In this document: positions 62,693 through 64,000 of the stretch, piece by piece
How the letters are laid out: each line of letters starts with the position of its first letter
How positions within the stretch are numbered: position 1 is the stretch's first letter
NCBI GenBank assembly: GCA_020199835.1
Contig: JAIVJV010000008.1
Coordinates: 62,001-126,000, forward strand
Direction: 5' to 3'
Length of the DNA: 64,000 nucleotides
DNA from: Acidobacteriota bacterium
GTDB lineage: Bacteria; Acidobacteriota; Blastocatellia; Pyrinomonadales; Pyrinomonadaceae
Position numbers and translations under genes: made by a program
Notes under the pieces: model-generated
What the model was told of the DNA's origin: nothing
The model's database searches: none
Seen by the model: only the letters and a program-made list of their open reading frames with translations

Positions 62693-64000
62693 ATGAATAA
62701 AGATCAACCTCAGGCAGGTTTTTTTGACAACGTTTCAGTTTATTTCGATGAGGCCGCGTCATTTACTCAGCACCCGAAAGGTCTGTTGGACCAGATTAAG
62801 GTCTGTAACAGCGTTTATTCGTTCAAGTTTCCCGTGCGCACCCAACAAGGATACGAGGTTATTTCCGGCTGGCGAGCGCAGCACAGTCATCACAAGCTGC
62901 CTGTGAAAGGCGGAATCAGATATTCAGAAGACGCCAACGAAGATGAAGTGAAGGCGTTGGCCGCGCTAATGACTTACAAGTGCGCAGTTATGGACGTACC
63001 GTTTGGTGGCGCCAAAGGCGCCGTAAAGATTAACCCGAAGAATTACACGTTCCAGGAGTTGGAACAAATCACGCGAAGATACACCTCGGAGTTGATCAAG
63101 AAAAATTTCATTGGTCCAGGAGTGGACGTGCCGGCTCCCGACTACGGAACCGGCCAGCGAGAGATGTCCTGGATAGCCGACACCTACTCCGCGTTTCATC
63201 CGGGACAGATCGATGCGCTTGCTTGCGTAACAGGAAAACCGGTCTCACAGGGTGGAGTCCGGGGAAGACTTGAAGCTACCGGACGTGGAGTCTTTTTCGG
63301 CCTGCGCGAAGCATGTAGTCACGCCGATGACATGATGCAACTCGGTCTTGAAAAGGGCCTTGAGGGTAAACGCATCGTCGTACAAGGATTGGGAAACGTC
63401 GGCTACAACGCCGCTCACTTCTGTCAACAAGGCGGCGCAATCATCATCGCCCTGGCGGAATACGAAGGCGCAATTTATAACCCGAAGGGACTTGATGTCG
63501 AGGCGGTGATGAAGCACCGGAAACAAACTAGTTCTCTCCTCAACTTTCCGGGAGCAACCAATCTCAACACGCGAGAGGAGGCACTCGAACTTGATTGTGA
63601 CATTCTGATTCCGGCTGCGCTCGAGAACCAGATCACCGAGGAGAACGCAGGACGCGTGAAGGCGAAGATTGTTGCCGAGGCCGCCAATGGACCAACGACT
63701 GCACGTGCAGCTGAGATCCTTCTACAGAGAGGCGTCCTGGTCATCCCCGACATATATATAAACGCAGGCGGAGTTACCGTCTCGTATTTCGAGTGGCTTA
63801 AAAATCTGTCACACGTTCGCTTCGGCAGGATGGGCAAGCGGTTTGAAGCAACAAGTAATGAGAAACTGCTGCGCGTCATCGAAGAAAATACCGGTCGGAG
63901 ACTCTCTGACAGCGAAAGAAGAACCATTACACGCGGCGCCGACGAGATCGATTTGGTTAACTCCGGGCTCGAGGAGTCGATGGCTGTTGCGTACGACCAG
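62693..64000 (+). CDS. Glutamate dehydrogenase family enzyme (partial, runs off right edge)
   Basis: 436 residues are visible from ATG 62693 (AAGGAG upstream). It catalyses reversible oxidative deamination of glutamate or a related amino acid. The dimerisation/substrate domain has PVKGGIRYS (Lys72) and the catalytic PFGGAKGAV (Lys108), with VPAPDYGT carrying the catalytic Asp. The Rossmann domain has VVQGLGNVG, and [10 protein letters not shown] and [15 protein letters not shown] are family signatures. Only the last few residues can be missing. Cofactor choice cannot be decided by eye. Confidence 0.93.
   Translation, partial: MNKDQPQAGFFDNVSVYFDEAASFTQHPKGLLDQIKVCNSVYSFKFPVRTQQGYEVISGWRAQHSHHKLPVKGGIRYSEDANEDEVKALAALMTYKCAVMDVPFGGAKGAVKINPKNYTFQELEQITRRYTSELIKKNFIGPGVDVPAPDYGTGQREMSWIADTYSAFHPGQIDALACVTGKPVSQGGVRGRLEATGRGVFFGLREACSHADDMMQLGLEKGLEGKRIVVQGLGNVGYNAAHFCQQGGAIIIALAEYEGAIYNPKGLDVEAVMKHRKQTSSLLNFPGATNLNTREEALELDCDILIPAALENQITEENAGRVKAKIVAEAANGPTTARAAEILLQRGVLVIPDIYINAGGVTVSYFEWLKNLSHVRFGRMGKRFEATSNEKLLRVIEENTGRRLSDSERRTITRGADEIDLVNSGLEESMAVAYDQ

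Overview
The window looks like a piece of a bacterial chromosome of moderate GC content, probably from Acidobacteriota (Blastocatellia-like). That placement is inferred from protein flavour and gene mix only, because no rRNA or marker phylogeny is available here. Ordinary housekeeping genes sit at both ends: glnS and a CHAT/TPR protein on the left, and tRNA-Val, an Rnk/GreA-like factor, a two-component system and glutamate dehydrogenase on the right.

About 8.6-51.7 kb is one co-directional run of genes encoding an extracellular contractile injection system (eCIS; Photorhabdus virulence cassette / antifeeding prophage type). Just upstream, at 7.1-8.5 kb, is a sigma-54 enhancer-binding regulator. 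The gap after it carries two matching AGGACA/TGTCCT palindromes and a correctly spaced -24/-12 promoter, which suggests local sigma-54 control of the whole operon. Gene order: winged-helix-like protein, Gly-Tyr-Pro repeat/coiled-coil protein, Pvc16-type cap protein, Ig-like protein, sheath 1, tube 1, sheath 2, tube 2, small DUF5908-like protein, LysM hub-adjacent protein, hub, spike, hydrophobic baseplate-region protein, gp25, gp6/J, tail protein I with an NHL propeller, three paralogous HGWGV-motif proteins, a tape-measure-type protein, AAA+ ATPase, YkgJ-type Cys-cluster protein, then cargo.

The cargo block (34.5-51.7 kb) is the most interesting part. Four proteins share an N-terminal LQRxxGN motif and the eCIS core DUF4157 (HExxH) domain but differ in what follows: an annexin-like repeat; a C-terminal PD-(D/E)XK-like nuclease signature; and two giant paralogues that both end in a Hint autoprocessing domain followed by a GIY-YIG-type nuclease. 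The C-termini therefore follow polymorphic-toxin logic, joined to an eCIS loading domain. A 150-residue protein of unknown function closes the operon and is the only obvious candidate for an immunity or accessory protein.

About 52.4-59.1 kb is a decayed genomic island. It lies between an intact tRNA-Val(GAC) gene and a second copy of that tRNA's 3' half (attL/attR-like), with no integrase left. Inside are a frameshifted PEP-CTERM gene, a degenerate transposase fragment, and a well-defined 3741-bp cargo-carrying transposon with an IS1-type transposase, 17-bp perfect terminal inverted repeats and an 8-bp target duplication. Removing the transposon in silico restores a 270-residue reading frame exactly. 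A separate small group at 4.8-7.0 kb encodes a membrane protein, a tyrosinase and its detached beta-sandwich domain.
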